This document shows, piece after piece, positions 11,625-24,435 of a stretch of DNA of 64,000 bases. The notes beneath the pieces were generated by a model. It was not told the origin of the DNA. It searched no databases and saw only the letters and a program-made list of their open reading frames with translations. Each line of letters begins with the position of its first letter. Position 1 is the first letter of the stretch. The DNA is from Trichostrongylus colubriformis (taxonomy: Eukaryota > Nematoda > Chromadorea > Rhabditida > Trichostrongylidae). A program made the position numbers and the translations under genes. The stretch lies in NCBI GenBank assembly GCA_963978905.1, contig OZ022256.1, positions 28,173,426 to 28,237,425 on the forward strand. Direction: 5' to 3'.

Positions 11625-12640
11625 AATCATCACGCTCGCCCAGACCTGTTTCAAGGTGTAGCTTGACCTCCTGAGTAAATATCGCACCCATTTTGCATGA
11701 GGAACAGATCAGAATCTAATTCAGTCCATGTTTGTTTGAACCTTCCCCCCCCCCCCTCCCGCTTTATCAGCGTTACCACTGGCACCGGGCAGTTCCGTTT
11801 CGGACAAGTGCAATCTTTCTCAGGAGCTCAAACTACCCTTTGGCAGAAATTCCGAGCGGGTTTGATGATCCATCTCATTCTGGCGCCGGTGCCTGTGGCG
11901 CGGACGGCAGGCCGTTTCGTGCTAAACAATGATTATAGTCGTTTGCAGCCAGATCGAATGGTTCTCCGAAAATCACCTCTTTGACCGTGAGGTTACTTCG
12001 GAAAAACTGTGCCGAAGAAACCGCTTGGGAAGAAAAGGGGAACTGCAGGAACCGGATTGCGAATAGAGGGTCATGTGTGCAAGTACTGCAGCACTACAGC
12101 CACACTTACCATCTTACTAGTATACCAAATAAGTAGGTTTTGGAGTGTAAAGGCGGCATAATAACTCATCCATCGTTGGGTAGTGCTTGTGTCCGTATGT
12201 CAAGCGGGACGAAGCATATACAGCACTTGAAACATCAATGAAATTGAAAATTACGCAGCACACCGTCTTTCATCCACATTACATTCCAGGCAGAGTAAAC
12301 ATTATATCATGTAACCCGGATCGATACCCATTACAGGCCATGAAAAACGGCGAAGGTATATGACGAATTTGAAAAATTAGTAAATTCTGGGAAATACTGG
12401 ATTTTCTGGTGCACACTTTTTCATTCTCGAAGTAACGAATGAATAATGACTTTATGTGATTCCATAAATCATCGAACAAGGCAGTACAATAAGATTGATT
12501 TATTAGGCTAATGCACTGAATGGACAGTTTTCAGAGGAGTGACTAGGTTGCCAAATTCCATTGATCACAGGTGCTTTCTTTACTCCGTATCAGCCAGTCT
12601 GGCTCCTCTGGTGTCTTAGATTGTCCTAAGTTTTTTTTTT
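11625..12640. other. Non-coding stretch
   Basis: Contains a cytosine run near 11746-11757. The overlapping frames at 11697-11984 show no known motif. Nothing else recognised. Confidence 0.4.
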
Positions 12641-12840
12641 TTTGCTTTTGTCTTTATTTTTCAGGAGAGGTGTAGGTAATGTAGTGCCAAGTAGGGCCGC
12701 GCCACTTGTCGGGAGGCAAATCTTCTATACCGCCCGCCTTGGACGACCAAGTCTTATAACACTCCTGGGTCGGGGCACCGGTAACAGCCGCTATTTGTAT
12801 TGTATTTGTTTAATAACGGCCGCATATAAAACTTAATACG
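12640..12840. repeat. Fragment of inverted-repeat family R3
   Basis: TTGTATTGTATTTGTTTAATAACGG followed by CGCATATAAAACTT resembles the terminal part of the foldback element at 40591-40933 (TATGTTGTATTTGCCTGATAAGG, then GCAAAG). Only one end is clear. Confidence 0.45.
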
Positions 12841-12849
12841 CTAAAAACA

Positions 12850-15217
12850 AACATCTGGCTAAGATAGAGCTCCTCAAAAGGACGTCCGGCGGAGTGAGGT
12901 TGCCGAGGGGCGCGGACACGAGGACGTTAACAGCAAAGAGGCGACGATCTTGTGGTCAGGGAAGCAGAGTGAGAAGCACCAATACTGGGAGCGAAAATTT
13001 CAACTGCGCGTGCCCGCCTACGGCTGTTGAAATTTTGCTTTATGGGAATTTAAACGAGTTGGTCTCCTTCCATTCTTTGACTCTGCTTTGGAATAAATGG
13101 AACGTTCTGGTTTCTTTTTTCCATGTTTCTGTTCATGTACTTCATGCAGTCGTGCATCTAGTCGAGTGTTTTAAGAGGAATCAGACTTATGAAATTTTTG
13201 CGAACGGCTCTATTGAGGCATTACGGCTCTTTTGAATGCACACTTCTCCTTGTATATGTTAATAAGAGAGTTGATTTTGTTCAGTTGTTTCGAAGGCCTC
13301 ATGGATGGAAAGGCTGAATTTTGATCGAGCGAATGGTTGGGTACACTGGAACCCCGTTCTTATAGTGTTGTTGAATTAGCAGAGCTTCATAGGTTGAGAC
13401 AGAAAATGATGGCGTAAAGCAGGCATGGGAACAGGAGGTGATGATGGATGATGATTGAATGAGGGACAATCACGATGAGTGAGTCGTCGCGTTTCGTCAG
13501 CTGAGGGATGGGCATCTCAAAAAGCATCGCCTCAACGTCTGTTGCGGAACATCGGCTGATGTGATAGATGGAAAGCAAAAACCGAGATAGATGTGAGAGC
13601 GATAACAACGCACATTCGTGGCTCTGTCAGGTAATCTTAGAATCCCTGAGCATCCCACGATTCTTGCCGAATGGCCCCGACTCTTCTCGACTGCGCAGCG
13701 GTGGTGGCGGTGATGGTTTCGAGTCAGTCGTTATGATGAGATGATGACCATCTTCGTTGTCTGCCTGTCGATAATAGCGACAACGATAAATCGTCATGGG
13801 GAAGAGGACGGGGAGTGGTGGGGGAACTCGCGGCCGCCGCGGCGGCGGCCTTCGCTCGGAATCATCATAAAACTGCAGACGTTTCGCGGTAATCTGTCAT
13901 AGGCCTCTGTGATCGGTTTCGAACAGCTATCCCTAAATCGCCGGGCGAGCAGTCCTACTCAAGATAGCCATCGAAAAACAGTATGATTTACTTCTGGAAC
14001 ATCAACAGATGTGCTTTGTTTAGTTACCGCTAATTCTTCGCTTGAGTACATGAAGCGAATGTTATTGCAAGGGGGCTGACACAGCTACCAGAACAGCAAA
14101 ACAAAGCAGTTCAAATCATGTAATAAAGCTGCTAGCTGACCGCCGCTAACATCGACAAGCAGGTTCATGCAGTTATACCAGTGAAAATTTGATCAAAGGA
14201 TAAATACTTGAAATATTCAAAATGAGTTATAATATACATCCGATGATACATTCTTTTTGAGATGCGCCATGCATTTTACTTCTATTATATTCGAAACCGT
14301 ACTTGGCTGCAGTGACAGACTTGCCCTCAACCATTTCACTACCAATTTACTCGATGTTTTGGTTGGCCTGAGGCAGCACTAATCTAGGATGATACTTTCA
14401 AGAGATGACTTCCCGTAACTATGCCACATGTGGGAGACATTAGGTTAGCTAACCCTGGAAAAAGTGTTGAGAAAAGATAGCACGTTATTTGGTGGATACA
14501 TTACAGGGAAAACATAAATAATACCGAGGTTCGAATCCCTTTGAGGCAGTGTCTTTTGCTTACACTACAGCATGTTGTTTCAGTTTGTAGATTTTTTAAA
14601 TGTATTACGATTCAAGTCTTTTTTATCAAGGCTGAATTACATTCCACTTAGGACATTGAAACCAGGTAGCCTTCCCTGTTGGTGGAATCAGCTCGATTTT
14701 ATACTGTTTTCATCACGCATTTGACCCCATTCTCCTACATAATCGAACGCTGATCTGATCTAGAGTCCCGCAGCACAAATTTGTATGGAGCTTTTTTTAG
14801 CTGCCCGAAATTCAAGCATTATTGACGTTTTGCTGCGAACCGGTCGTCCGAAAATGTTAGCTTTCGAGCAGAGCGCTCTTCGCGGGAAGCTTTGTACAAT
14901 ATGAGGGTAGCTCTTTTAGAAGCATTTAATTAGGCCCACTGGACGATCATTTTGTAGAAGAACCCAAAGAACACTGATTTGGTTCGGCTTTGTTATCATT
15001 AGTATCCGTTAGAGCATGAGCTCATGGAGGCGCGAGCGAAACAGACAAGAGTGGCATAAAAGAGCCCTGAAGGGAGAGACAAGCGACAGGGACGCATATT
15101 ACGTGGTTGCTACAGGTTCTATTAGCCGTGTCTGACAGGAAGGGGTTGTGGTCTCGTCATTCGTCGCTGGAGCGGCTTCAGACCGCTGATGCCTCATTGT
15201 CATGCCGCAACTTGGGT
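12850..15217. other. Non-coding stretch with one GC-rich patch
   Basis: No gene recognised. A GC-rich palindromic patch (GCGGCCGCCGCGGCGGCGGCC) lies at about 13829-13850. A tRNA B-box-like GGTTCGAATCCC lies near 14529 but has no paired acceptor stem upstream. Confidence 0.4.
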
Positions 15218-15383
15218 GCAACTGTGCTAGTTACATACCGATCTTTGCAGGAGACTGAGTTACTTTCACTGTGGAGAAGATATCTTTAAGAGCGAAAATT
15301 GCAACTGTGCTAGTTACATACCGATCTTTGCAGGAGACTGAGTTACTTTCACTGTGGAGAAGATATCTTTAAGAGCGAAAATT
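15218..15383. repeat. Exact 83-bp tandem duplication
   Basis: Positions 15218-15300 and 15301-15383 are identical, beginning GCAACTGTGCTAGTTACATA and ending GAGCGAAAATT. Absence of any difference suggests a recent duplication or an assembly duplication. Confidence 0.95.
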
Positions 15384-15509
15384 TGGAAGCGTGATTTTTC
15401 AATCATACTGAAAGGTATCTGATACTACCAAGTCCGCCTGTCTGTACAGAATCCACAGTTACAACTAGCTTTTCAAGTGGGCCGAAAACCTTGTAAGAAG
15501 GTTGTAATC

Positions 15510-15740
15510 GGGTGTGTACCCTTATGCCAGGATATCGCACCGCGGCAAGCGAAGCAGTGCGGACGAGCTAAAGGCGCCATGTTGTTGAGTCCCGAAGCGA
15601 TTACAAGTCAGCTGCGTATAGCGAGCCTAGCTTTACCGTGTAAGCGTTCTAAGACCCAACTACCGCTACGCGCACACCTCGCACACACCCGTTGCACGTC
15701 GCTCGTCTCGTACGGAATCCTGACATAAGGGTACACATCC
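15510..15740. mobile_element. MULE-like MITE with 9-bp target duplication
   Basis: Terminal inverted repeats start GGGTGTGTACCCTTATG (left) and, read inward from the right, GGATGTGTACCCTTATG. The flanks are identical 9-mers, GTTGTAATC at 15501-15509 and 15741-15749. A 9-bp duplication with long inverted ends fits non-autonomous Mutator-like elements. The interior is 231 bp without coding content. Related copies are at 49620-49859 and, more diverged, at 47206-47390. Confidence 0.85.
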
Positions 15741-15749
15741 GTTGTAATC

Positions 15750-16710
15750 ACATCCGTCCCCTCTCTGTGCCTCTATTGAAAGTTTCTGAAATATCCACAT
15801 CTAATGATGCGCCAGAAACTTTGGAAAGGTCGGCTTCCCCCTTCTTTCTTACGTATAACACCTTAACGTGAACCTCCTATTTTTGTACTTGGAAGCAAAG
15901 AGAATCCTCCTGAAGGAAGTTTAAGTAGCAGAACTTCTCTCCCCTAACGATCGTACAGCCCGTAGCGGTGGGCAAACACGAGTGAAGCGCAATCTCGAGA
16001 CATCCACATAAATCTCTCATTCCAGCGGTCTGTTCGGTGCGGAGTGCTGGAGGTCGATAATCAATCGAAATGGTTGCTCATTAATCAATACCGGCATCAT
16101 CCATCAGCATCGGACGGAACACAACACATACATTAGCCACGATGCGAAAAGCCGCCGTTGCCGATACAGATCGACACAACTTTCCTGCTAGCAAAGAAGT
16201 GTACACAGTGCGAGACTCTGCCATCAATCCCCCAAACCACCTCCGCCGACCCATTATCGGCACCCTGCTGGCTCTGAACACAACCCCTTCGTTTTACGAC
16301 AGAAATCGACAAGAGTCGAGTGTTTCGATTCTGTATGCCAGCATCCGGCGCAGCCATTTATCAAACTGTCCTTCTTTGTAGATGCCGCTGCCTCCGGGTT
16401 TACACTTCTTTAGGCAACCATATGAGGAATGCGCATTTTTCTCAGAGAGAAAACATCTTTGGACCATCGGCTCGCACCAGAACATTGACAATCCTTGATT
16501 CTTGCGCGGCTAAAAGAAAACTGAAAATGTTGAGTTTTTAAAATGCGGCTGATGTTTAGTTCAAAGACATGATTTAGAGCGAACATTAAAAGCAGTCGAT
16601 TAGGATGTGAATCTTCTCCACAGCTATCAATTTGCCCAATAACGAGGCAAAAGTTGCACAGATTTTTTTCCACATGTTTCTCTACGAATAGTCGAACGGA
16701 CAATGTTGAG
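15750..16710. other. Non-coding stretch
   Basis: Overlapping frames on both strands between 16080 and 16540 show no known motif and no plausible splice structure. Nothing recognised. Confidence 0.4.
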
Positions 16711-16713
16711 TGG

Positions 16714-16955
16714 GAGCCCCACACGAGGGGGTGCGGCATTAGGGCAGAAACTTCGCGTTGCGGTAGCCGACGTTCGAGGTGATGGTACCGGCTATGCGCG
16801 TCGTGCTGGTAGGGTCTTACGAAGATTACGGTTACTCTACGCCTTATTTCGGTCGTAATTGCTTTGGGACCCAAGTAATGCGGCTTCCTCAGCATGCACT
16901 CATGGCGCAACCTGCCAAACGTGGCCGCTCCTTATTTGCCCCAGTAACAGTCATT
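16714..16955. mobile_element. Diverged MITE related to the GGGTGT family
   Basis: The left part contains GGGGGTGCGGCATTAGGGCAG followed by AACTTCGCGTTGCGGT; the right part has GCGCAACCTGCCAAACGTGG. The left block matches the ends of elements at 16979, 37264 and 53159. Boundaries are approximate. Confidence 0.5.
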
Positions 16956-16978
16956 CAGGGTACGAAGGTGCCTTAGAC

Positions 16979-17055
16979 GGGTGTATATCGTTAGGACAGA
17001 AACGTCGCGTGCCGAACACGGCCACGCGGCGTTTCTGTCCTAACGATATACACCC
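16979..17055. mobile_element. 77-bp foldback MITE with exact 9-bp target duplication
   Basis: The element is almost entirely palindromic. GGGTGTATATCGTTAGGACA at the left and its exact complement at the right form a stem of about 33 bp with one G-T pair, and a loop of about 11 nt. Both flanks carry the 9-mer GCCTTAGAC (16970-16978 and 17056-17064). This is the signature of a minimal Mutator-like MITE. Perfect arms and flanks point to recent insertion. Confidence 0.93.
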
Positions 17056-17064
17056 GCCTTAGAC

Positions 17065-18385
17065 AACCCCAAACAAGGTTACCCATGCCACAATTCACAT
17101 GGACCAGCCATCTTTATTTCAGACGACACAAATTCCAGTGAGTTACTGGGCGGAGCTATCTGGTGCGCACCTTTCGTGGTTTGGCTATTGACAGCATGTT
17201 CAGGAGCGGAAGAGGAGTACGAAAGCTATGCCAAAGACGCACCGCACTGAGCAACACATTTTATTTCCTACGCACTCTCAGAAGCTGTCATCTGTTGTGG
17301 ATTTTATTCTTTTACCCCGTTCAACATAAAAAAATCAGATGAAACGACAAGGAAATTAAAAATAAAATCACAAAATCGTCCGTTGGACTCAGTTGTTCTA
17401 CTGGTAGGGCAACTGGAAAATTTTATTGCGGAAAAAGGAAGAAACATTCGAGAGTTTCTCGAAAAAACAGTTTCTTCTTTGATTTTGGGTATGTGGCCAA
17501 GTATTTAGTGGTAAGCAGACGTCATACAATAGGATCCGTGTACTGAAAATGATCAAAAAAACTAAACAAATAGCATAAACATACAAGCCAAACTCCACAA
17601 TCTCATTTTTGCCATTGTAGTTTGCGCAATTCTGATTTCTCCAAGTCAAAATACCCTTGATAAATAGCCCTGACTTCTTCAATTTATAAATATCTCAGTG
17701 CTTTTTCTCGTTTTTGTCTTGGTAATCCCCAACTAATTTGTCGAAGCTGTCCTTCTGTTATCCCTGGAACACCAGCGAAACACATGAATTAATCAAAGGG
17801 AAACTGTTATTTTTTTCTAGGCGAACACTTTTTCTCAAGCACTCCGGCACGTTCAGTGCTTTATATTCTACCCATCATTCGAAGCTAGCCGGTGGATACT
17901 GCTCTGAAACTCTCTTGTTGCCCTGTTGCTACTATGAAAACGAGCCCCAAACTTTTGTGGATTTCAAGTGGAACTTGAAATGCTGTGTAATACAGAGATG
18001 AAACGAAACGAAATAGCTGAGATGTGGCATGAAATATATCCCTAATCCCTGCAGTGACTCTAACCGTGCCTGTTTACCGCAGCGTCGCGTACATATCGAT
18101 CGACATCTACTGGATCTGTGTTGTGTGGCTGTCATTCGTCACAGGTGACGTGCTCATAGCGAGGTCATTTGTTCTGGTAGCCTTCGTAGAGCCTCAAATT
18201 CATAGCAGACAAATTTTCCTTCTCCGAACCACTGAGTAACTACACCTTTGTTTCTGATACTAGATTTTATTCTACTGGAGCATGCTTTACTGAATTATTT
18301 GAGCATTGTCATGGATAGAAAGAATTGACATAATGACGTTGACGCACACTGACACTTCTGTATGCGAAGACACCGTGAGAGCTGA
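17065..18385. other. Non-coding stretch
   Basis: No recognisable gene or repeat. The frame at 17398-17682 (minus) is hydrophobic but has no family resemblance I can name. Confidence 0.4.
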
Positions 18386-18389
18386 AGAA

Positions 18390-18780
18390 AAGTGAGAACT
18401 GTGAGTACAAGGTTTCTTGAGACAAACTTTCCACTTCAGAAGAGGTGGTGTGTGGCGAAACTTGCATTGAAAAAGAGCGCCTCGGGGTCTTGTCACGATT
18501 CTGCACACGACGTGTCGTTCTGCAGTTCATCGGTAGGACGAGTTACCGGCGAGGGTCGAACAACATTCGCGCCTGGCTTATTCAGCCGCTCGCCCGTCTA
18601 CATCTACCCCATCGTCTAGTTATGCAAAGGAGGGCTAAAGAGAACATGTGAGAAGAGGGTCTTCGATCTCATATTTCACGGCTTCTTCGCCGTTTTATTT
18701 CGCTTTTTCTCCATTATCACACTGCTGATCACCCCCTACTTCCAGAATTCCGAAATATTATCCCTTCCGGTGTTTTTAGC
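18390..18780 (-). repeat. Dispersed repeat family R1, copy 3 (inverted)
   Basis: Reverse-oriented counterpart of the copies at 4.9 and 11.2 kb. Blocks appear in reversed order: the AAGTGGAA-type block near 18430, the GGCGAGGGTCGAAC block near 18550, and the left-end block (complement of GAAGGGATAA) near 18765. Confidence 0.65.
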
Positions 18781-18784
18781 ATAG

Positions 18785-19445
18785 TAAATTACAAGACATA
18801 TGGAAAACAACGGCATAGAAACTGGGATGTCCACGAATGAGTGGAGCAGTTAGCATTCATCCGCCTTTACGTTTCCCATCAAAAGCAGGCTTCATGGGAG
18901 CCACGAAGACTTGAGCTTCACTTTTGATTTCGCTTTGATGATGCTTTCCCCGTCTTGTCCTCAAAACTGCCCAGTCGCATAATCGTTTAGAAGAAGGCCA
19001 TCTTCCTTCCGGATCATTTGCTTTTCGCTAACCTCTGTCCTTGCCATTCACGTCCATCATCACGTGGGCTATTCGGTGACTGACTCGGTGAAACATGAGA
19101 GGGGGATAACATTCTGCGCTCTGCTTTTTGCTTGAGCCCTGTGGTTAAGGAGGTCCTGCGCTGATAAAATGTCTTATTCGATCAAGAACAGTGTAGCAAG
19201 CACCTCACAAGTGCTTCATTCACCTCACAGCACCTATCCTCTTGCGTCAGTCTGTTGTCCCTCTGGACTGGTATGGCACCGGATTGGCTGGGATGATGTT
19301 GTCAGTTCCTAGAGCTTTTATTTTCTCAGAACACAGAACGTCAGAAGGCAGAACGTCATCTTTGCAACATATAGCGAAGTATCTGCGAGGTTCAATGACT
19401 AAGAAAGGACTTGTGAACTTCTTTCTGCGACTAGTATGACAGGAT
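18785..19445. other. Non-coding stretch
   Basis: Nothing recognised beyond short frames. Confidence 0.4.
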
Positions 19446-19912
19446 TTTTTATTTTTTATTTTTTTATTCATTTATTGATGCGTGCGAAGACGCGCCAGAA
19501 CGTTAACAGAAATTAAAACAACACTGTAGCTGGTCAAGAGGGCCAGAGCAATCCTAAACTCTTTACAAAAGCGTTCGAGCCAAGGAAGAAAGGGTATTAT
19601 CAACCTACTAGATAGGTCGAAGGGGAATAGACTACGAATGAATTATTCGAGACAACAAAAAAATATTTGTATCTAATCCTCTCGAACCAGGAGTAGCCAC
19701 GAGTGGCACCTAAGTCAATTACCTGCACCAGTCGGCAATGGCGCCCTTACGCCACTGTAGGGGTCATAGGAACGTGCCTGAACTCCGAAACACGAGTATA
19801 CCGACCGCCCTCGTGGAACAGGCACGTCAGGTAAACGCTAGGTGCCAAGCCTCGGGACTCGAGGAGGAAAGGATGTTGGCCTAGAGAAATGGTAGGTACC
19901 TTCAATCAGGCA
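19446..19912 (-). repeat. Dispersed repeat R4, long copy
   Basis: Matches 30655-30920 over its two ends: TTTATTGATGCGTGCGAAGA at the left, and CGAAACACGAGTATACCGAC through GAGAAATGGTAGGTACC at the right. The other copy lacks an internal block of roughly 190 bp. On the minus strand the element ends in an A-rich tail (AATAAA words), so the sense strand of a retroposon is probably minus. No open frame is conserved. Confidence 0.7.
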
Positions 19913-22900
19913 ATACGGCTATACAATACGATTTATACCTCCGTATATTTCCCAGCAGTAGTACAGTTGTAAGCAGTAGTGTAAAGATCATCTTGAAGGA
20001 GGCGCGACTTGAAATTCATTTGGGAACTTCAGCATTCCCCGTCGAAGGATGAAACGACCTTTGAATGGCTGAAGCACGACAAATTTGCTGTGCTGTGCGC
20101 ATTCATGACACGCTGCAGTGCATTTCATTCGTCATTCTGAAATCCATTCATGGCGTTTGATTTATTTGTTTTCGAAATTCGCATAGTCATCCGCCCCGTC
20201 ATAGTGGCTCCAGTTTCTTGCTGCACTGTTTCCGCATTACCCTTGAAAAATTGACAAATCTAACCGAGTTCGACAGTTATGAGAAGGGTTCACTGGAGAT
20301 CTTCCCATCTCCCCGTTTGGCCGTGATCTAGTTGGCTTCGAAAAAGTTTTAATATTAGTTTTAAACGATAAAGATCTTCTAACACATCGGCCGTATGCTG
20401 ACAGCTGATGAGATCCCCGAATGGGATTCGGTTCATAAAAAGAAGTGGGGACGATTTGACAAATGGACAGCGATAGCATCTTCCATCATGACCGAATACG
20501 GTAGAGGCGCGAAATGCGCGAGATGCGCCATCCCCACACTGAAACTGTACATTCCACTGGGGACTCCACAAGTGTATCTACTCACTTAGAGAAAGTAGTC
20601 CAGGAAAACACTCTCGGAATTTCTGAAGTGAATCTAACGAGTTTCCCAGAAACATCAAAATCAGCAAAGTTCATAAAACAAATTATTGTACTTCCTACAC
20701 CCTGTGCTCTACCGTCGATGTAAAGCTCGAGAAAGTCTTACTGCCTTTATAGAATGGCTTGTCCCCATTAAAGCTCCCGAAAAGTACGATATAATCACGG
20801 GTACAGATGACTTTATTGTTTAAGAGATCACCCTGATGTCACCAAGATTCAAACGATACGCATCATGTGGCCGGATGGTTTAATGTCACTCTGTTTGTGT
20901 ATGTGTGTAGGGGAGAGGAAGTTGATTCGAATCGAAGTATTTGAGAGTGTTTGATTTTAAGGCAGCCCGAAAAATATCAAATAAGATTTACAGTGACAGT
21001 TGCCAAAGAAAGCCGCTGTCAAGTCGTAAACAGCAGCAGCACACCGAAGAAGACAGATAAGATACGCTTCTGCTACGCCGCCGCAGCAATAAAATACTCG
21101 TTCAGTTCTTGTTCGCACAGCACTATACGGCCCCGTGTCGCTCTTTAACGGTCGCTGGCCCGCACATTCACCTTTGTCATCGGCCAGAGGCCATAAGAGT
21201 TGTTGAATAAAGTTGAATAAGAACTCAGGTAACCTAAGAGACATCTGTAGGCTTCTAGAGAACCCGAGGAAAAGTGAAAGAGTTGGATGGAAGTAGGATA
21301 ATATTGGGTTTTATAATAATATCCCCAGTGGAAGTGTACCCATAGAGGCGATGTACCCTCCACGGCTTGATAAAACCAATTTTGTGGGAAATTAGATCCA
21401 CGATTTTCAGTTGTGCTTTTTGGGCTCGATGTCGATGCAAAATGAGGTCAAAAATGCTATTGAGAAGCCGTCTTCGAGTAGGACGGCGTGAAGTCTATTT
21501 CACACGTGTCCTTTTTCTTTATATGCTCAATCAACGAGAAATAGAGAGCATCCGAAAAGAATGAAAAACCGCTTTCATTAGACGCATGTAGACGAGGAGT
21601 CGCTCGAGTGACTGTTCAGTTCTTCCTGTACTCCCCTGGTACTCAACTTTCAACTGAAATTGTAGCTGCATTCCAAAGCTGATGGAACCCAGACGGAGAA
21701 ATATTCGATCATAAAAGTTGCCCTGATTTCATTCGAGAGTTCATCTCTCACAGTGAGCAAACTCCTTTTAGAAACGGCAGGTTCCTTTGTTATTAACTAT
21801 TACCAATGCGAAGTCAGTTTGAACGCTCATACTGACCCATTCTTCAATGTTGGCCCTTCTTTTTTCACGGATGTGCGTCAGGATTGTCCAGCTAGGTCAA
21901 TTTATACTAGAAGAGTGGTCGCACCACTTAGCACGCGCTCAATTCACATTGGGACCAGCAAGGCTCTGAGCGCCCGAGACGGCGCAATTCAGGTGGCGTT
22001 TTGGGAGTCCTTGCACACACTGCTTTCGAACACTGAACTTGACGTCTCCAGAAAAGTGAAATCAGTTCGGATGTGCCTTGACCTAGTGGTTGCATTGAGG
22101 AGAGTGAGCTTATTATACATTATATCCTTAACGAAGATGTATCATTGAGGAAATGGCCACAATTATCTCTCAAAAAACTCAATAAGATAAGTTTTCAAGA
22201 AAGCGAGCCTGGTAGTTGCAAGGTTTTAAGAACAGGCCATATTCTCAGCATTATAACAGTTGACATGACTGATTCTCTTGCTTCACTCTAATTGAATGAC
22301 CCATTGGGGAAAAAACTGACTAGCCTGATGATCGCTGGCAGATGCAGTTGTGCAACATCCCCTTGACGATTGATCGGATTAATCTGATGCACATGACAGT
22401 TGTGAAGACGTGGCCTACAAGTGGGTCTCTCTCCATTAATTGCCACACCATCCGCCCCTGTCTTACAGTACTCAGGTACTGCCGAAGATGACCTGACGGA
22501 GCCTGCCTCTAGTGTTTGTTCGATATTACTGGACGAATCTGCTGCAGCACAGGTCTGCACTGCACTTACTGCTGGCAGAATGAGAAATGTGCTGACACCG
22601 GTTTGTTCACGTCGCTTTGATGAGCATAATCTATCTTGCTTTCTTCGTAGCTTTGGTTATGAAGATCAGTGTCAACAGTGGTGGGGAAGATGCTGACGGG
22701 ATAACGTTCCCAACAGGTGCGATCTCGCATTATCGGAGTCGATAATCTCACCCAAAGCGCTACCCACACATTTCCATAATTGGTGACGAACCGAGAAACA
22801 ATGCCGCTCTTCGAAAACCCACATCCCTAATTGTCATTTCTTATGGCAACATAGCAAAACGGGGCACGCCGGATATGTTGCTGGTCTTTCGTTATGTGTC

Positions 22901-24435
22901 AAGTGAGCTGAGGGAAAGAAGCAGCGACCATGAAGAATCGCATGTCATTCCGCATACCATTTGACATCTAATAAACGGGTCCTGCGAGGATTGCCCAGCT
23001 TCCAGTGGTGATTTATCACTCCCCACAACCAACTCCGAGTCATCAACTAGCTTCCCAGTGAACATGTGCCGCCACTGGACGGCTGGAACAAGCCGCCGAT
23101 CATAATGCGCATCTTGAAGCCATTGGACACAAGAAGCTCCGCGAGGGACGTTTAAACAGGGGAAAAGGTTTTCATTGTGCACAGGTCGACGTCGTCATCA
23201 TCATCGTCGGTTCGGAAGGACAGTGTTCAAGTGGGTGTTGGGTGAAAAGAGAGGGGCAGCGCGTCTGTTGATGTATGACAGACAGCCTGTAAGAAACGAT
23301 AGAAATCACAGAGCGGCACATTTGATCAAGATGGATGAACAGTGACAGCGCGCCAGAAGAACAAAGAGACACAGAGAGAGCAGACATCTCTCATCACCCC
23401 TTACGTACACATACGTAGCAGCCAAGTCGTATACGGTCACCTGTGTGGATTGTAGATAGGTAGATTTCGGGCGAGAGAATTCCTTCAGAGCCAGAACCTC
23501 GAAGTTGCTCATGGCTGAAGGGCTTCAGGGTAATCTCATAAGGATTTGTAGCTATTCAGTACAGGCAGTACATAGCAGCTGCTGAAGAACCCGTCTCCAA
23601 AATCATCTCTGGAAAGCGTGATTTGAACACTTCCCTGCCGCTGACATGAAAAGGAATCAAACATGGCCATGGAAAAAATCATTGAAACGATCCATCATTC
23701 ACTTTCCAGAAAGCCATGACTGGTTCCTTTCGATTGTGGAGATCGCCTTCAAAGCAAGTATTTCAAGTGGTGAATTCCAAAGAAAATCTGCAGCATATTG
23801 CCTTCTCTGCACTGGTCGATTAAACAGACACTCCTCATCATTCTAGGAGGTTACATCGAAATTTTATTGGGTGGTTCAGCTGTAATTTATCCCATAACTG
23901 TTTATTAGGCTATTTCACATTTACTGCCCCGATGTAGTCCAAAGCTGAAAATGCCGACGAAATGGTTTTGTCGCCCGTGTGATGGCCGCCAATTGCTGTC
24001 CTTGCTGTGCAGCAGTCATCTCCTTGTATGCGTTTTGTACACTGCTAGTTCATTTCCTTCATCTTCCACAAACAATGCACTCAATCACTCTGCCAAGTAC
24101 CGTCTTGCTACTAACACGTCCCCCCCCCCCCTCACCCATGCATCACTCTGTCTTCTCCGGCCCCCACATGCTCGTTCGGCCGTCTCAACGGTCCCCACTC
24201 TCCACTGGCGCTATGCTCTCGCGGTGATTGCCGATTGACAGATCATAAATTTCTTGATATATGTTTCCGACGCGGTCCATCATTCTCCTGCGGATTGGGC
24301 GTTTGCTGCCGCCCCGCCCACAATGCGTGTGGTAATTGGTCGATAGGCTCGAGCTCCACCTCCACGACGGCCTTTGATGTGCCGACATGGGCCGCCTCTT
24401 CAGCCTGTCACTCGCACGCATTCTTGTCTGCTGAC
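19913..24435. other. Non-coding DNA upstream of tlp-1
   Basis: About 4.5 kb without a recognisable gene or clear transposon. A large upstream non-coding block is common for developmental transcription factor genes, so it may hold cis-regulatory elements of tlp-1, but I cannot point to a specific site. A cytosine run lies near 24119-24130. Confidence 0.4.

Noticed and set aside
14450..14560. Possible tRNA gene at GGTTCGAATCCC
   Set aside because: No complementary acceptor stem or A box at the expected distance upstream.
16410..16910. 166-codon minus frame
   Set aside because: Part of it lies over a MITE-like repeat and it has no motif, splice context or plausible composition.
20400..20435. 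CTGATGAGATCCCCGAATGG on the plus strand, resembling a hammerhead core
   Set aside because: The GAAA box and a proper stem II are missing and there is no GUC with pairing arms.
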